From the NCBI GenBank assembly GCA_014529385.2, contig CM043962.1, forward strand, positions 126,818,970-126,882,969: a stretch of 64,000 nucleotides of DNA, read 5' to 3'. Both the position numbers and the translations under genes were made by a program. Below the pieces are notes generated by a model that had not been told where the DNA came from, ran no database searches, and saw nothing but the letters and a program-made list of their open reading frames with translations. Source of the stretch: Adiantum capillus-veneris. Its lineage: Eukaryota; Streptophyta; Polypodiopsida; Polypodiales; Pteridaceae. Below, piece by piece: positions 1 to 13,401 of the stretch (position 1 is the first letter of the stretch; every line of letters begins with the position of its first letter).

Positions 1-775
1 ATTTATGATCTCTAGTTTGTTGGCTAGGAAAGGAGCCAAATTACACCACCTTTTTTATTGGCGACTATCACAAAGGTACTCAGATGGCCTCACAATTTGA
101 AATATCATCAACCTTTTCACATGGTAAAGCACCTTAGAGACCTTGCCCGACATTGAGCAATGATGCTCTCTATCCTCCCATACATGTGTCATCGGTGTGT
201 GGAATGCCAACTTCTGAGTCTTAGGCATCTAGAGCAAATGAGCTAGACTACTTAATCAAGAAAGATACCTCATGAAGAGTTCTTTGAATAGTAGAGGTCT
301 TTGATTTTTTTTTTTGTATGTTGGACCTCTAGTACTCAAGAGGATATTTGGTAGCATGTGTATCTCCATTGGAAAAATGGTCCTAGACATCTTTGATTAG
401 TGTAGTTTATGAATCATGAGAGTGGACCAAATCCCTCTCTAAAGCGGTAGTGAAAGTGGCCTTAATTCTCGTAGAGTAAGCTTGGTTTTGGCTCACAAAT
501 CTAACATATCCACTCATGTGGTGGTATAGACATGTATCTACTAGTTTATATCTCTAGCTGCTATGATGACGTGCATATCTATCCAATGTCACACCTTGAG
601 CTATAAGAGAGGTGAGTATCCATGTATCTTGGGCATATGATTAATCCATCATCTGAGATTCAGAGAAGATGGTCTTGATACAAAGCCATCTTTGTCCCCA
701 AAGCTTGTGAAGGTATCATCCATGTCATACTAGTGTCAACCTAAACCTGGTCGAGTCTAATGATTTTGTTCATCT
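1..775. other. no gene recognised
   Basis: AT-rich sequence with short, broken reading frames on both strands. I see no protein motif, RNA gene or clear terminal repeat here. Confidence 0.4.
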
Positions 776-1190
776 CAGAATGACTTGAGTCTAATGATTT
801 TTCTGATGTCAGAATGACTCGAGGAGCAAGGGATGAAGCATCAAGAAAATACTAAAATGGGGGCAGCCTATCCAGCTCAAACAAAGATTTTTTTGTTGAT
901 CTCAAAATAACTCAAGCAAGGGATGAAGCATCAAGAGAATACTTAAATGGGGGCAGCATGTCTAGCTAAAAAACATATGTCATCTATGCATACTAGCAAG
1001 ACTTGTCCAACACGTCTATCAAGAGAAAATGGAAATGGGGACATCCTGTCCAGCTCAAACAATGATGTCATGTATGCATACCAGCAAGACTTGTCCAACA
1101 CGTCTATCAAGAGAAAACGGAAATGGGGACATCCTATCTAGCTCAAACAACTGTGTCATGTGTGCATACTAGCAAGACCTGTCCCCCTCC
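776..1190. repeat. 88-bp minisatellite, about four copies
   Basis: The phrase ATCAAGARAA starts at 839, 930, 1018 and 1106, giving periods of 91, 88 and 88 bp. The two central copies are nearly identical and the outer ones are more diverged. The short plus-strand reading frame at 947-1141 is made entirely of two repeat units, so I do not treat it as a gene. Confidence 0.8.
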
Positions 1191-1339
1191 ATAGTTACTT
1201 GGTGGGAGGACTCTAAGGTGAGTTGTGCAGATGGTAGCCCCTATCTTACCTATCAGAATCTTGTGTGGAATTATGCATAAAAAAGGACTTCCCATTGATC
1301 TCCAATTATCAAATATATACCTTGATCTATCACAAGAGA

Positions 1340-3330
1340 GCTGACAACACCATCATTGAAAGGGAAACATCATTGTAAATACTCCTTTGAAAACAACCAG
1401 AGCTTCCTTTGCCACATCCATGTGGGCATATCTTTCAATCAATGCGCTCTAAGTGATAACATCCTGGATAGGAAGCTTGTCAAGAACTCTCTTTGCTTAA
1501 GTGTGGATATATCATTCGGCATACATGTCAACCAAGGCATGGTCAAGCTAGAGATGTTCTACAATAATCGATACTAGCAATTTAATCTAGAATTCACTCA
1601 CCCATGTCAACCGTTATTGTGCAATGTCAAATTCCTTCAAGGTCCACGCATATTTGATTGCAATTGGAGAAATGAATTAACTTTGAATCTACTAAAAACA
1701 ACCCACAACTTAGCTGCCATAACGAGATTTGGCATATCCTACAGTAAACGCGCTCCAAGTGAGTACTTGCGAGACATAAATGTCATCAAGAAATTTCTTT
1801 TCTTTTTGGAGGATGTTGTGTTTTGGCCGCTACTTGTCGACAATAGCACTGCCAAGCACTACATACTTCTCCATCATCCCCATGACTAGAAATCTCATCA
1901 TGACTTCCCCCACCCATGTCTAGGCCCCCGAGCTGCAAGCATAGGTGAATGCATCTCAAAGCAAGCCTTCACTTTTCATCTATTGAGAACATCCCATAGC
2001 TTCTTCTCCAATGTCTTGTTGGGCAAAACCTACAATATGTACATTCCAAGGAACAACATCCCGGAGAGGAAGGTATCAAACAATAACATTTTAGATTTCA
2101 TGAAGATGTCTCATATAGCATACAAGTGCCAATGCAAGACATTATTCTATAACACCCCTTGACTAGAAATCTCATCGTCGTGAAATTCTTTCAGCCATGT
2201 GACCATCTTGTGCAATGTAGTTGGTCTTCAATTTGCAAGGCCTTCACTTCAAACTTGCTAAAAACATCCCAAAGCTTCCTTGCCATAGCCATGTTGGGCA
2301 TATCTGCCCAACAATCAACATGCTCTAGGTTACCACATGCATTGTTTTGTGCTTTCATGAGGGTGCCACATTTGGCATACGGATTGAGCAAGCCACCACC
2401 AAGAAAATCATGTTTTTTCAATAAAATCATGCACACATAGGTGATTGCGGTAGGAGAAAGTCATGGACTTTTCATCTACTGAAGATATCCCACTGTTTCC
2501 TTGCCACAGAGCAAGGTGGGGCATATCTCACTGTAAACGAGCTCCAAGTGGCTACTTGCCAGACATAAATCTCATCAAAAATTTCTTTTCTTTTTGGACA
2601 ATGATGTGTTTGGCATACTTGTTGACCATATCATTTCCAATCTCGACACAGCATCTCATCATCCTATGCCCATGTCAAAGTCGTGCGCACTACCACAAGC
2701 CTTCAAGGTGCAAGCATGGGCAAATGCAACTACAAGCGGCCTTAATTTTTCATCCATTGAAAACAGCCGATAGCTTCTTTGCCAAGGAAAAACCTACAAT
2801 CATCATGCTCTAAAGGACAACATCCCAGAGAGGAAGGTGTCAAAACATTTCAGGATTTCACAAAGACATCCATTACAACACACATGTCTACCAAAGTAGT
2901 GCCAATGTGAGATATTTTTTTTGTAACAATCCTTGATTAGCAATCTCATCCTAATTTTCTCTCATCTATGTGACCGTCTTGTGCAATTCCACAAGCTTTC
3001 AAGTTGCAAGGCCTTCACTTTGCAATTGTTGAAAATAGCCCAGAGCTCCTTTGCCAAAATCACACTGGGCATACATTGCAATCAACATGTTCAAAGACAT
3101 GACATTTCATAAAGAAGTGTAGTGCTCTTCATCTACAACAGCCCTACACATTTGGCATACATATTTCCTTACCACATCCATGTTGGGCATATTCAAAAAT
3201 CAACACACTCCAGGTTACCAAATCCCCCACAAGAAGCTAATCAAAAAAATTTGTGCTTTCATGAGGACACCACATTTTTCATACAGAACGAGCAAGCCAC
3301 CAACAAGAAAATTGTAGGATTTTAGCCACA
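1340..3330 (-). pseudogene. degenerate pentatricopeptide-repeat (PPR) sequence
   Basis: Read on the minus strand, several stretches of about 280 bp resemble decayed PPR units. For example, the stretch at 2700-2463 reads FDEIYVWQVATWSSF, which lines up with the VLDELPVRDVVSWSAL pattern of the better preserved PPR sequence near 59 kb. The plus-strand shadows of both regions also resemble each other (recurrent NQC, SxxK and LLKT words). Frames shift and stops interrupt every unit, so no protein can be made. PPR proteins normally bind organellar RNA; this is only a relic, perhaps seven or eight repeats long. The number of units and the outer limits are approximate. Confidence 0.55.
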
Positions 3331-3459
3331 CTACTCAACCCAGGTTTTTTGCACCTATAAAGGGAACCCATTGGGTGCTAGTTGAAGGCAGAAAGCATAG
3401 AGGAGCACATAGCACCAGCAGTATCCACACAAGACCTAGCCTCCTCTAGCCATCATCTT

Positions 3460-4745
3460 GTCTAATTTGTCTCCATCTCATAGCACGTATTTGTCAATTG
3501 GAAACTGGTCATAAACAATAAGAACATGATTTAGGGTGATCCAGACATTTCCAATGTCCAAATGATGCTTAGGCTTGTCAAGAACATTAACTAACTTCTT
3601 TCCATTGTGTACAAAGTCCTGGCCATAAAGTCCATAAGCCTCATTGCCCATAAGTTTTCTGAAAGAGGCCATCCATCACAGTGAATTTTTAGAAATTTTT
3701 GCATGGTCAGCAAGCATGAATTTTCTTCGCTGACTATCCCCATCAGATGCATTCCCAATGATTGGATTGATAGTGAGCTTCAACTTCTCATTCCACAAGA
3801 TTAGAATGGTATCCCATTGCTTGCGAACAAAACGTGCATCAAATTGATAACAAGTAAAATGAATTACAAGGACCAGGCAAGCGAGAGCATCATGCAATGG
3901 GTTTGCAAGAAAGACTCTTGCATGCCCACCAATAAGGAAATTCTAAATTGCGTCAATAATTTTTTGATACCCTCTTTTCCCTTCTCCCACTTTGATCATG
4001 CATGTCCTCATACACTCATGGAAATATAATTTATGTCTGTCAAATCCCACAAGTGTATCATCCTTTGGGTTCCACCTGCAAAAGAAAGGAGTGAGAACTC
4101 ATAAGCTTAGTTAATCTGAATCTAAAGCCAAAATCTAAATTCAGATTTTGGTTTGATGAGCACAAGCTTGTGACTATTACCTTATGCACATCTTTATGGT
4201 GGTTTCATCTTCAACTAAAATGAGAGGAACCTTGGACATGATGCTATGCTTTTCATTCTCCCTTTTATAAACTTCAGCAATCGCATAAAAAATATATCCA
4301 TTTATACATGTAACAAATTGAGTGGCCTCTTTTTGTTGTAGTTAAAGATGGTCCATTGAGATTGGAACTAAGGAAGTCATGGAGCCTTGGGCCTCCCCAC
4401 ATCCTTGCAACTTCAAATATCGCTTTTGTGTTCTCCCTATATCTTTGACTTGAGATTGACCAAATCATATTTTGAGCAATGTCTTGCAAAAGTCCCACAA
4501 GGCAGCTTTGCCACCAAATTTTCCCAACGTATGGGCTTCAATAATGTTAGTGCAAAATCTTATTATACCCTTTTGGTTGAGAGACTCCATGCTAGCTTCT
4601 CTTAAAGTTCTGATTCTCATGAAAAGAACAACAACTTTTGCTTTCACCCACCATATTTTCATACGAAGTTCCCTCACTTGAATTTTAGCAGAGAATGAGA
4701 CCAGTCTATGCTCATTCTTTGTAAGGTAGTATAACCTTCTACCAC
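3460..4745 (-). pseudogene. 3' part of a decayed multi-exon transposase-like gene (family not named)
   Basis: Minus-strand blocks read in order AQNMIWSISSQRYRENTKA and GGPRLHDFLSSNLNGPS, then AEVYKRENEKHSIMSK with LILVEDETTIKM. Next come a GT-AG intron (4180-4076), WNPKDDTLVGFD, NPLHDALACLVL, IIGNASDGDSQRRKFML and GLYGQDFVHNGKKLVN. The acidic EDET and NASDGDS motifs and the block order match an uncharacterised, repetitive protein family that I remember from other eukaryotes and suspect is a transposase; I cannot name it. One frame change (between TTTKRG and AEVYK) and stops near 3668 and 3948 show it is dead. The Copia pair is inserted at its upstream edge (4745/4746), and upstream exons lie at 13628-13809 and 20175-20479. 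Confidence 0.5.
4076..4180 (-). other. GT-AG intron, 105 nt
   Basis: On the minus strand the exon ends CATAAG and the intron begins GTAATAG. The intron ends in a pyrimidine-rich TTTCTTTTGCAG before the next exon, GTGGAACCC. Splicing keeps one frame from EDETTIKMC into WNPKDD. This supports the host gene having been a spliced nuclear gene. Confidence 0.65.
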
Positions 4746-4972
4746 TTTTACCATATACATGTGGTAGTGATGTATGTGAACACACTAGGACCGTCGAGGC
4801 ATTTTTTCCCTCTTTAGGAGGTTTTTTCCCCCGAGCATTGTATATACGCCCATCACTCTAGGGCTACCTATTTTTCCATTGCACACTAAGTAACACACTC
4901 TCTATTGTGTGCCTTGAGCTTCATTTGTCTTCTCCAAGTTGTGTGCGTTTCTCTACAACCCTAATTCCAACA
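4746..4972 (+). repeat. Copia 5' LTR (LTR1), 227 bp
   Basis: This matches the third LTR at 13402-13627 along its whole length. It contains a CCCTCTTTAGGAGG block and a GCATTGTATATACG region that is probably TATA/R sequence, and it ends CCAACA. The expected first bases TGTTACC read TTTTACC here, so the terminal TG is mutated. A tRNA-Met primer-binding site follows two bases after the end. No 5-bp target duplication is found between its left flank (ACCAC) and the right flank of LTR3 (ATTTT). Confidence 0.85.
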
Positions 4973-4974
4973 AT

Positions 4975-4986
4975 TGGTATCAGAGC
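4975..4986 (+). promoter_or_regulatory. Copia primer-binding site (initiator tRNA-Met)
   Basis: TGGTATCAGAGC lies just inside LTR1. This is the standard plant Copia minus-strand primer site, complementary to the initiator tRNA-Met 3' end. Confidence 0.9.
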
Positions 4987-5333
4987 AAGTTACGTCCTCC
5001 TGAGCTTAGTCGCCAGCTGCTCTAGCACACGCCTTCTCACTTTACCGATTACAGTGAGGTTTGGCGAGTATTTGCAGGACGACAAATATTTCAGGGGAGC
5101 TCGTAGAGCATAGTTTGCTCAGATTTTTGATTCGTGCTCATTTCGGCCTCCGTTTCCACTACAGGCAGTGCTGCACAGGCTATATCGTCATTTTGTGCAG
5201 AGTTTTTGTCAGTGTCGTTTTTTGCATAACAGGTGCCTTACAGTCTTCTATGGTTTGTGCTATATAGCACGTGTTGTTCTTGCTTCATTTCTCCTCTTTT
5301 GGGGCAATTTTCACATCAGGTGCAGCATTTACC

Positions 5334-8300
5334 ATGGCTGACAACAACACAGATGTGTTCAAGATGTTTGCTGCTAAGGACAGGTTGGATGGGGACAATT
5401 ACCCTATGTGGGCTTACATGATCCAACATGTTCTTGTGTCAAAGGGCATCTCGAATATTGTGCAGGGCATTGATCTACGTCCTGGTTTTGAGGATGCAGG
5501 AATATTGAGGATGTTGCAAGTCTTGCTGCAAGGATTGTTGCTTTTAGAGTTGTTTTACCTATGGCAGGACAAGCTCGTTGGGATGTAAAGGATGCGCAAG
5601 CTCATGCATTGATTGTGTTGTCTGTGAAGCGCACCATTGTCCCTCACGTCTATTCAGCAAAATTTGCAAAACAAGCTTGGGATATTTTGGCTGGTCTTTA
5701 TGTAAGTCGCAATGAGGCTAAAGTTGCTTTGCTGTGTAAAGAGCTGGAGTCGAAGATTATGCATGAGGAAGATGACATGGACACTTTCCTTGCTAGGGTC
5801 AAGGATATCAATGAGCAACTTATTTTTGCAAGTGAAGTCATTTCAAATTGTTCCCTTATGCTGACTATTCTTGATGCCTTACCAGATTCCTACCGGACTT
5901 TTGCTAGTACTTGGAGACTGATGACCCAAGGAAATCCTGAAGTTGTCAAGTTTGATGCATTATGCACATTGTTGTTGCAAGAGTCACTTTCCAAAAAAAA
6001 CAGGACTAGACATGCAGTTGAACGGGCTTTTATTGCTTCTCAAAGAAAGGGTGGTAATAGCAATGCAGCCACTTCTTATGGTTCTGATGTGAGTGGCAAA
6101 ACTTCTGCTCCTAATGCTTCTGCTGGCAACACTTTATCTGGCAATTCTGGTGATAAGGGCAAAAAGAAGATGCATTGCCATTATTGTAAAGCTAATGATC
6201 ACTTGATCAAGCAGTGTCCTAAGTTGAAGGCAAAAGAGGTTAAGAAGAAAGAGGGTGGTTCCACTGCAAATGCTCGTTCCACTACAAATGCAGCCATTGT
6301 TGAGTCTTCTGTAAAAGGAGACTGTAATGCTGATGTTGATGCAGAATGGGCTTTTAGCGCAGAGTGCACTTACAATCCTGTTGTCCATGATGCATGCGTG
6401 TCAGTTGCTGCAGATTCACATGTGTGGCATTTTGAAGTGGTGCTACAAAGCACATTACTTCACATCGTGAATTGTTCACCTCTCTTGAGTCTATCCCTCA
6501 TGGGAATTCGGTCACTTGTGCCAACAATGCCTCTTATCCGGTTCAGGGAGTTGGAAAGATTGTGCTTATTGCTGAAAACAGCAGTTCCTTCACACTTTTT
6601 GATGCACTTTTTGTACCTGGGATCAAGAAGAATCTCTTGTCTATATCCGCACTTGCTAGACTTGGACTTGTAGTCAAATTCGTGGATGACAAATGTACAA
6701 TTCATGATCTCAGTTTTGGTGATGAAATTGTTGCATCTGGCCTTTTGTGTTGTGGGCTGATTAAGCTCACTTTGTATGACAAGTGTGGACAAAATTTTGC
6801 AAATGTTGTTGCAGATTAAAGGGCTATTTTAGATGCAAAACTTTGGCATGCACGTTTTGGTCATCTGAATTTTGCTAGTTTGCTGCATTTGCAAGAATCT
6901 AATATGGTTGCTTCTTTACCGCCTCTTGAAGCACCTGTCAAACATGTTTGTGAAGGCTGTATTTTGGGTAAGATGTAGCGTTATAAGTTTTCGAAGGATG
7001 GTTCAGTTCGGGCCACATGCAGGTTGGAGCTTGTGAATAGTGATGTTTGTGGGCCCATGCAAACTCCGTCCTTGGGCAATTACCTTTACTTCATGACTTT
7101 CATTGATGATTACTCCAGGCATGCATGGGTATTTCCGCTTAAAGCGAAGTCCGAAGTTTTTATGTGCTTCAAACAATTTTTGGCTATGGCTAAAAATGTC
7201 TCAAAATGTACTATGGGCACCCTCAGTTCCGATCAAGGGGGGGAGCATATGTCTCATGACTTCAATGCATTTCTAGCTAGTCATGGGATAAAACACCAAT
7301 GTACAGTGCCTTAAATACCTCAGCAAAATGGTGTTGCTAAGAGGAAAAACAGGTCACTTACGTAAATGTCATGATGTATGGTCAAAAGTCAAGCTTTGCC
7401 ACATTCTTTTGGCTCGAAGCCATCATCTGTGCCACTTATGTACTAAACAGGTGTCCTACAAAAGCTTTGCAGTCTATTACTCCATATGAAGCATGACATG
7501 ATAGAAAGCCTTCTATTGAGCACATGCGTGTTTTTGGCTAATTGGCATATGCTTTGGTGCCACAAACACAGCGCAAAAAATTGGATGATAAGGTTGTCAA
7601 ATGTATTTATGTTGGTTACAGTGCTGAAAGAAAAGGTTACAGGTTGTATCATCCACAAACAAAACGAATTCTGGTTTCACGGGATGTAGTGTTTGTGGCA
7701 GATTCTGTTCAGCCCTTGTTGTCATGTACTAGACACAGTAATGTAAGCTCACAGGACATTTATGACACTTTTTTGCCTCTTTTTAGTGGTGGAAATACGA
7801 ATGTAAGTTCCAATGAGGCAAATGTACAGCCTATGGGGGTTTTAGAAAATGTTACAGATCAGCCTATTACTGATGCAGATGTACATGATGTACTTGATGA
7901 GGAAAGGGCTGAAAATGAGTAGGCTAGAGGTATGCCAAAATGGCCGGTGCACACTCTGCGTGATAGTAAATTGGATGCACCTTTTCCTAGTCGTACTCGT
8001 TCAGGATCTCGCCATGCGTCTTATGCATCAGATTGTTATTCTTTGGCTGTGTCTAGCTTACATGATGTTGAGGAGCCTCTCTCTTTTGATGAAGCACAGA
8101 ATTCAAAAAATTGGATGGCTGCCATGCAATCAGAATATGATGCACTTATAGAAAATGACACATGGACTTTATGTGATTTGCCTCCTAGCAAAGTGGGTTT
8201 ACAAGTTGAAACGCAAGCCGGATGGTGAGATCGATCGCCATAAGGCTCGACTTGTTGCAAAGGGTTATGCACAGCAAAAAGGCATAGATTATGAAGAGAC

Positions 8301-9178
8301 TTTTGCTCCCACTTGTTGTATGACTACTGTGTGTTTTCTATGTGCATTGGCAGCTCATTTTGGTTGGGATGTACATCAATTAGACATTGTTACTTCTTTC
8401 TAGAATGGTGACATATTTGAGGAAGTTTATGTAACGCAGCCTCGCGGTTTTGTCATAAAAGGACAAGAGGACAAAGTGTGCAGATGTAAGAAGGATTTGT
8501 ATGGGTTGAAGCAATCTCCTCGTGCTTGGTATGAGAAAGCTGACACTCATTTGGTCCAACGAGGCTTTCGTAACAGTCCAACAAAAAGCACATTGTATGT
8601 AAAGCGTGAGGGTGATGTACTTCTCATTGTGGTTCTTTATGTCGATGATTTGCTGATCACTGGACCAAATGAGAGACATACTGCTGAATTTAAGGCTGTT
8701 GGGGTTGTTGCATCATTATTTGGGCATACAGTTTAAGCAGTGTGATGGTGGAATTTCCCTGTGTCAGAAAAGCTACATAGAGACATTGCTATGTAAGTTT
8801 GGACTTGAGGATTGCAAAGCTATTGCCACTCCCATGGAAATAGGTTTGAAGTTGAGTCTACATGATGCTGGCGATCTTGCTGATTTCACTCTTTACCAAA
8901 TTGTTGTTGGTGGCGTCATTTATGTATGCAACATGAGGCCAGATATTCAGTTTGCAGTCTCACAGGCTAGCAGATTTATGCATAGCCCACGGTCTAAGCA
9001 TTGGCAAGCTGTCAAGAGGATTTTCCGCTATGTCAGGGAGAGGCTCTCAACAGGAGAGATCAGCTTGGCTTATGCACCAACACAGGACAACCTTGCAGAT
9101 CTTTTCACAGAAGCATTGTCTCATGAGAAGCTTGAAGCTTTCCGCAAAGCTTTGGGCTTACTCCCCTTTGTGGAATGA
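5334..9178 (+). pseudogene. Copia gag-pol polyprotein, copy 1, decayed
   Basis: Domains in order: Gag starting MADNNTDVFKMF; a CCHC zinc knuckle (CHYCKANDHLIKQC, near 6175); a protease whose active-site DSG region is destroyed by a frameshift near 6435; a GAG-pre-integrase domain (LWHARFGHLN, CEGC); an integrase with NSDVCGP and SSDQGG; and a reverse transcriptase with YGLKQSPRAWYEK and YVDD. Most of RNase H is missing: at about 9030 the frame jumps from FRY to VRERLS, a deletion of about 360 bp relative to copy 2, with CTA microhomology. Smaller deletions lie near 8190 and 8695. In-frame TAG codons at 6976 and 8401 are shared with copy 2. The element cannot move on its own. Confidence 0.9.
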
Positions 9179-9252
9179 TCATGTCCTCAGGGCATGGCAC
9201 TTCCCTTACTAATGTGCCAGCTCTCATTCACCGCATCACTCCAGGGGGGATT

Positions 9253-9432
9253 TGTTACCATATACATGTGGTAGTGGTGTGTGTGAACACACTAGTACCA
9301 CCGGGCCATTTTTTCCCTCTTTAGGAGGTTTTTTTCCCTGAGCATTGTATATACGTCCATCACTCTAGGGCTATCTATTTTTTCATTGCACACTAAGTAA
9401 TACACTCTCCATTGTGTGCCTTGAGCTTCATA
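9253..9432 (+). repeat. Copia middle LTR (LTR2), 3' truncated
   Basis: It starts TGTTACCATATACATG immediately after the polypurine tract CAGGGGGGA, so it is a proper 3' LTR for copy 1. After GAGCTTCAT it breaks directly into gag sequence of copy 2 (ATGCAAGTC, equivalent to about 5700 in copy 1). About 780 bp are therefore missing: the LTR end, primer site, leader and Gag N-terminus. Confidence 0.85.
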
Positions 9433-12400
9433 TGCAAGTCACAATGAGGCTAAAATTGCTTTGCTGCATAAAGAGCTGGAGTCAAAGATCATGCATGAGG
9501 AAGATGATATGGACACTTTCCTTGCTAGTGTCAAGGATATCAATGAGCAACTTATTTTTGCAGGTGAAGTCATTTCAGACAGTTCCCTTGTGGAGACTGT
9601 TCTTGATGCCTTACCACATTCCTACCATACTTTTGCTAGTACTTGGAGATTGATCACCCAAGGAAATCCTGAAGTTGTCAATTTTGATGCATTATACACA
9701 TTGTTGTTGCAAGAGTCACTTTTTAGAAAAAATAGGACTAGGCAGCGTGCAGTTGAACAGGCTTTTATTGCTTCTCAAAGAAAGGGTGGTAACAGTAATG
9801 CAGCCACTTATTATGGTTCTGCTATGAGTGGCAAAAATTCTGTTCCTAATGCTTATGCTGGCAGCAATTCGTCTTGAAATTCTGGTGATAGGGCAAAAAG
9901 AAGATGCGTTGCCATTATTGTAAAGCTAATGATCACTTGATCAATTCGTGTCCTAAGTTGAAGGCCAAAGAGGCTAAGAAGAAAGAGGGTGGTTCCACTA
10001 CAAATGCAGCCATTGTTGAGTCTTCTCTGAAAGGAGACTGTAATGTTGATGTTGATGCAAAATGGGCTTTTAGCGTAGAATGCACTTACAATCCTGTTGT
10101 CCATGATGCATGCTTGTCAGTTGTTGTAGATTCACATGTGTGGTATTTCGACAGTGGTGCTACAAAGCACATTACCTCACATCGTGAATTGTTTACCTCT
10201 CTCGAGTCTGTCCCTCATGGGAATTCAGTCACTTGTGTCAACAATGCCTCTTCTCCGGTTTAGGGAGTTGGAAAGATTGTGCTTACTGCTGCTAATGGCA
10301 ATTCTTTCACACTTGTTGATGCACTTTATGTACCTGGGATCAAGAAGAATCTCTTGTCTGTATCTGCACTTGCTAGACTTGGACTTGTAGTCAAATTTGT
10401 GGATGACAGATGTAAAGTTCATGATCTCAGTTTTGGTGATGAAATTGTTGCATCTGGCTTTTGTGCCATGGGCTATATAAGCTCACTTTGTATGACAAGT
10501 GTGGACAAAATTTTGCAAATGCTGTTGCAGATTCAAGGGCTATTTCAGATGCAAAACTTTGGCATGCACGTTTTGGTCATCTAAATTTTGCTAGTTTGCT
10601 GCGTTTGCAGAAATCTGATATGGTTGCCTCTTTGCCGCCTCTTGAAGCACCTGTCAAACATGTTTGTGAAGGCTGTATTTTGGGTAAGATGTAGCGTTAT
10701 AAGTTTTTGAAGGATGGTTTAGTTCATGCCACATGCAGGTTGCAGCTTGTAAATAGTGATGTTTGTGGGCCCATGCAAACTCTGTCCTTGGGCAATTACC
10801 TTTACTTCATGACTTTCATTGATGATTACTCCAGGCATGCATGGGTATTTCCTCTTAGAGCGAAGTCCGAAGTTTTTATGTGCTTCAAACAATTTTTGGC
10901 TATGGCTGAAAATGTCTCAAAATGTACTATGGGCACCGTCAGTTCCGATCAAGGGGGGGAGTATATGTCTCATGACTTCAATGCATTTCTAGCTAGTCAT
11001 GGGATAAAACACCAATGTACAGTGCCTTATACACCTCAGCAAAATGGTGTTGCTGAGAGGAAAAACAGGTCACTTACGAAAATGGAAAAATGTATGGTCA
11101 AAAGTCAAGCTTTGCCGCATTCTTTTGGCTTCGGGCCATCATGTGTGCCACTTATGTACTTAACAGGTGTCCTATGAAAGCTTTGAAGTCTATTACTCCA
11201 TATGAAATATGGCATGATAGAAAGCCTTCTATTGAGCACATGCGTGTTTTTGGTTGTTTGGCATATGCTTTGGTGCCACAAACACAGCACAAAAATTTGG
11301 ATATAAGGCTGTCAAATGTATTTTTGTTGGTTATAGTGCTTAAAGCAAAGGTTATGGGTTGTATCATCCGCAAACAAAACGTATTCTGGTTTCACGGGAT
11401 GTAGTGTTTGTGGAAGATTCTGTTCAGCCCTTGCTCTCATATACTAGAGACAGTAATGTAAGTCAAAGGACATTTATGACACTTTGTTGCCTCTTTTCAG
11501 TGGTGGAAATACAAATGTAATTTCCAATGAGGCAAATGTATAGCCTATGGGGGTTTCTGAAAATGTTACAGATCATCCTATTACTGATGCAGATGTACAT
11601 CATGTACTTCATGAGGAAAGTACTGAAACTGATCAGGCTAGAGGTATGCCAAAATGGCTGGTGCACACTTTGCGTGACAGTAAATTGGATGCATCTTTGT
11701 CTAGTCGTACTCGTTCAGGCTCTCGCCATGCATCTTATGCATCAGATTGTTATTCTTTGGCTGTGTCTAGCTTACATGATGTTGAGGAGCCTCTGTCTTT
11801 TGATGAAGCACAGAATTCAGAAAATTGGATGGCTGCCATGCAATCAGAATATGATGCACTTATAGAAAATGACACATGGACTTTATGTGATTTGACTCCT
11901 GGCAAAAAGGCCATTGGTACGAAGTGGGTTTACAGGTTGAAACGCAAGCCGGATGGTGAGATCGATCACCATAAGGCTCGACTTGTTGCAAAGGGTTATG
12001 CACAGCAAAAAGGCATAGATTATGAAGAGACTTTTGCTCCCACTTGTCGTATGACTACTGTGCGTTTTCTATGTGCATTGGCAGCTCATTTTGGTTGGGA
12101 TGTACATCAATCAGACATTGTTACTGCTTTCTAGAATGGTGACATATTTGAGGAAGTTTATGTAACGCAGCCTCGCGGTTTTGTCATAAAAGAACAAGAG
12201 GACAAAGTGTGCAGATGTAAGAATGCTTTGTATGGGTTGAAGCAATCTTCTCGTGCTTGGTATGAGAAAGTTGACACTCATTTGGTTAAACGAGGCTTTC
12301 GTAATAATCCAACAGAAAGCACATTGTATGTAAAGCGTGAGGGTGATGTACTTCTCATTGTGGTTCTTTATGTCGATGATTTGCTAATCACTAGACCAAA

Positions 12401-13326
12401 TGAGAAACATATTGCTGAATTTAAGGCTAATTTGAATTCTACTTTCAAGATGAAAGATTTGGGGATGTTGCATCATTACTTGGGTATACTGTTTAAGCAG
12501 TGTGATGGTGGTATTGCCTTGTGTCAGAAAAGTTACATAGAGACATTGCTATGTAAGTTTGGACTTAAGGATTGCAAACCTATTGCCACTCCCATGGAAA
12601 CAGGTTTTGAAGTTGAGTCTACATGATGTTGGTGATCCTGCTGATGTCACTCTTTACCAAACTGCTGTTGGCTACCTCATTTATGTATGCAACACGAGGC
12701 CAGATATTAAGTTTGCAGTCTCACAGGTCAGCAGATTTATGCATAGCCCAAGGTCTAAGCATTGGCAGGCTATCAAGAGGATTTTCCGCTACCTTAGTGG
12801 CACTTTACATCTTGGCTTGTTTTATCCCAAGGGGGGATCATTGCCGCCAAACTTACATGCTTTTTTGGACTTAGATTGGGCTGGTTGTTTTGACACACAA
12901 GTCTCCACAAGTGGTTTTTGTTTCATGCTCGGCAGTTCATGTATATCATGGTTGAGCAAGAAGCAACCTACTGTGGCCACTTTGAGTTGTGAGGCTGAGT
13001 ACAAGGCAGTCTTCACAACTACGGTTGAGTGTGTATGGCTCAGACGCCTTATGGCTGATTTGGGTGTTGGACAAGACACTGCCAACACTATCTACACTGA
13101 CAGTCAAAGTGCATTGGCAGTTGCAAGGAACCCAATTTTTCATGCTCGCACAAAGCACATTGAGGTGCATTACCACTATGTCAGGGAGAGGCTCTCAGGA
13201 AGAGAGATCAGCTTGGCTTATGTGCCAACACGGGACAATCTTGCAGATCTTTTCACAAAGGCATTATCTCGGGAGAAGCTTGAAGCTTTCCACAAAGCTT
13301 TGGGCTTACTCCCCTTTGTGGACTGA
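9433..13326 (+). pseudogene. Copia gag-pol polyprotein, copy 2, 5'-truncated and decayed
   Basis: Collinear with copy 1 but better preserved at the 3' end. Visible parts: Gag remnant (ELESKIMHEEDDMDTFLA); zinc knuckle (CHYCKANDHLINSC); protease with intact DSGATKHI; GAG-pre-integrase; integrase with NSDVCGP, SSDQGGEY and NGVAERKN, so D, D and E are all present; reverse transcriptase with [29 protein letters not shown] and YVDD; and a full RNase H with DLDWAG, SCEAEY and YTDSQSA, ending at 13326. Several frameshifts and stops (9876, 10261, 10692, 12132, 12624) break the polyprotein. The TAGs at 10692 and 12132 are at the same sites as in copy 1. Confidence 0.9.
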
Positions 13327-13401
13327 TCATGTCCTAAGGGCATGGCACTTCCCTTTACTCATGTGCCAGCTCTCGTTCACCGCATCACTCCAGGGGGGAT
13401 T

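Noticed and set aside
947-1141. 64-codon plus-strand frame with an internal repeat
   Set aside because: Made of two units of the 88-bp minisatellite.
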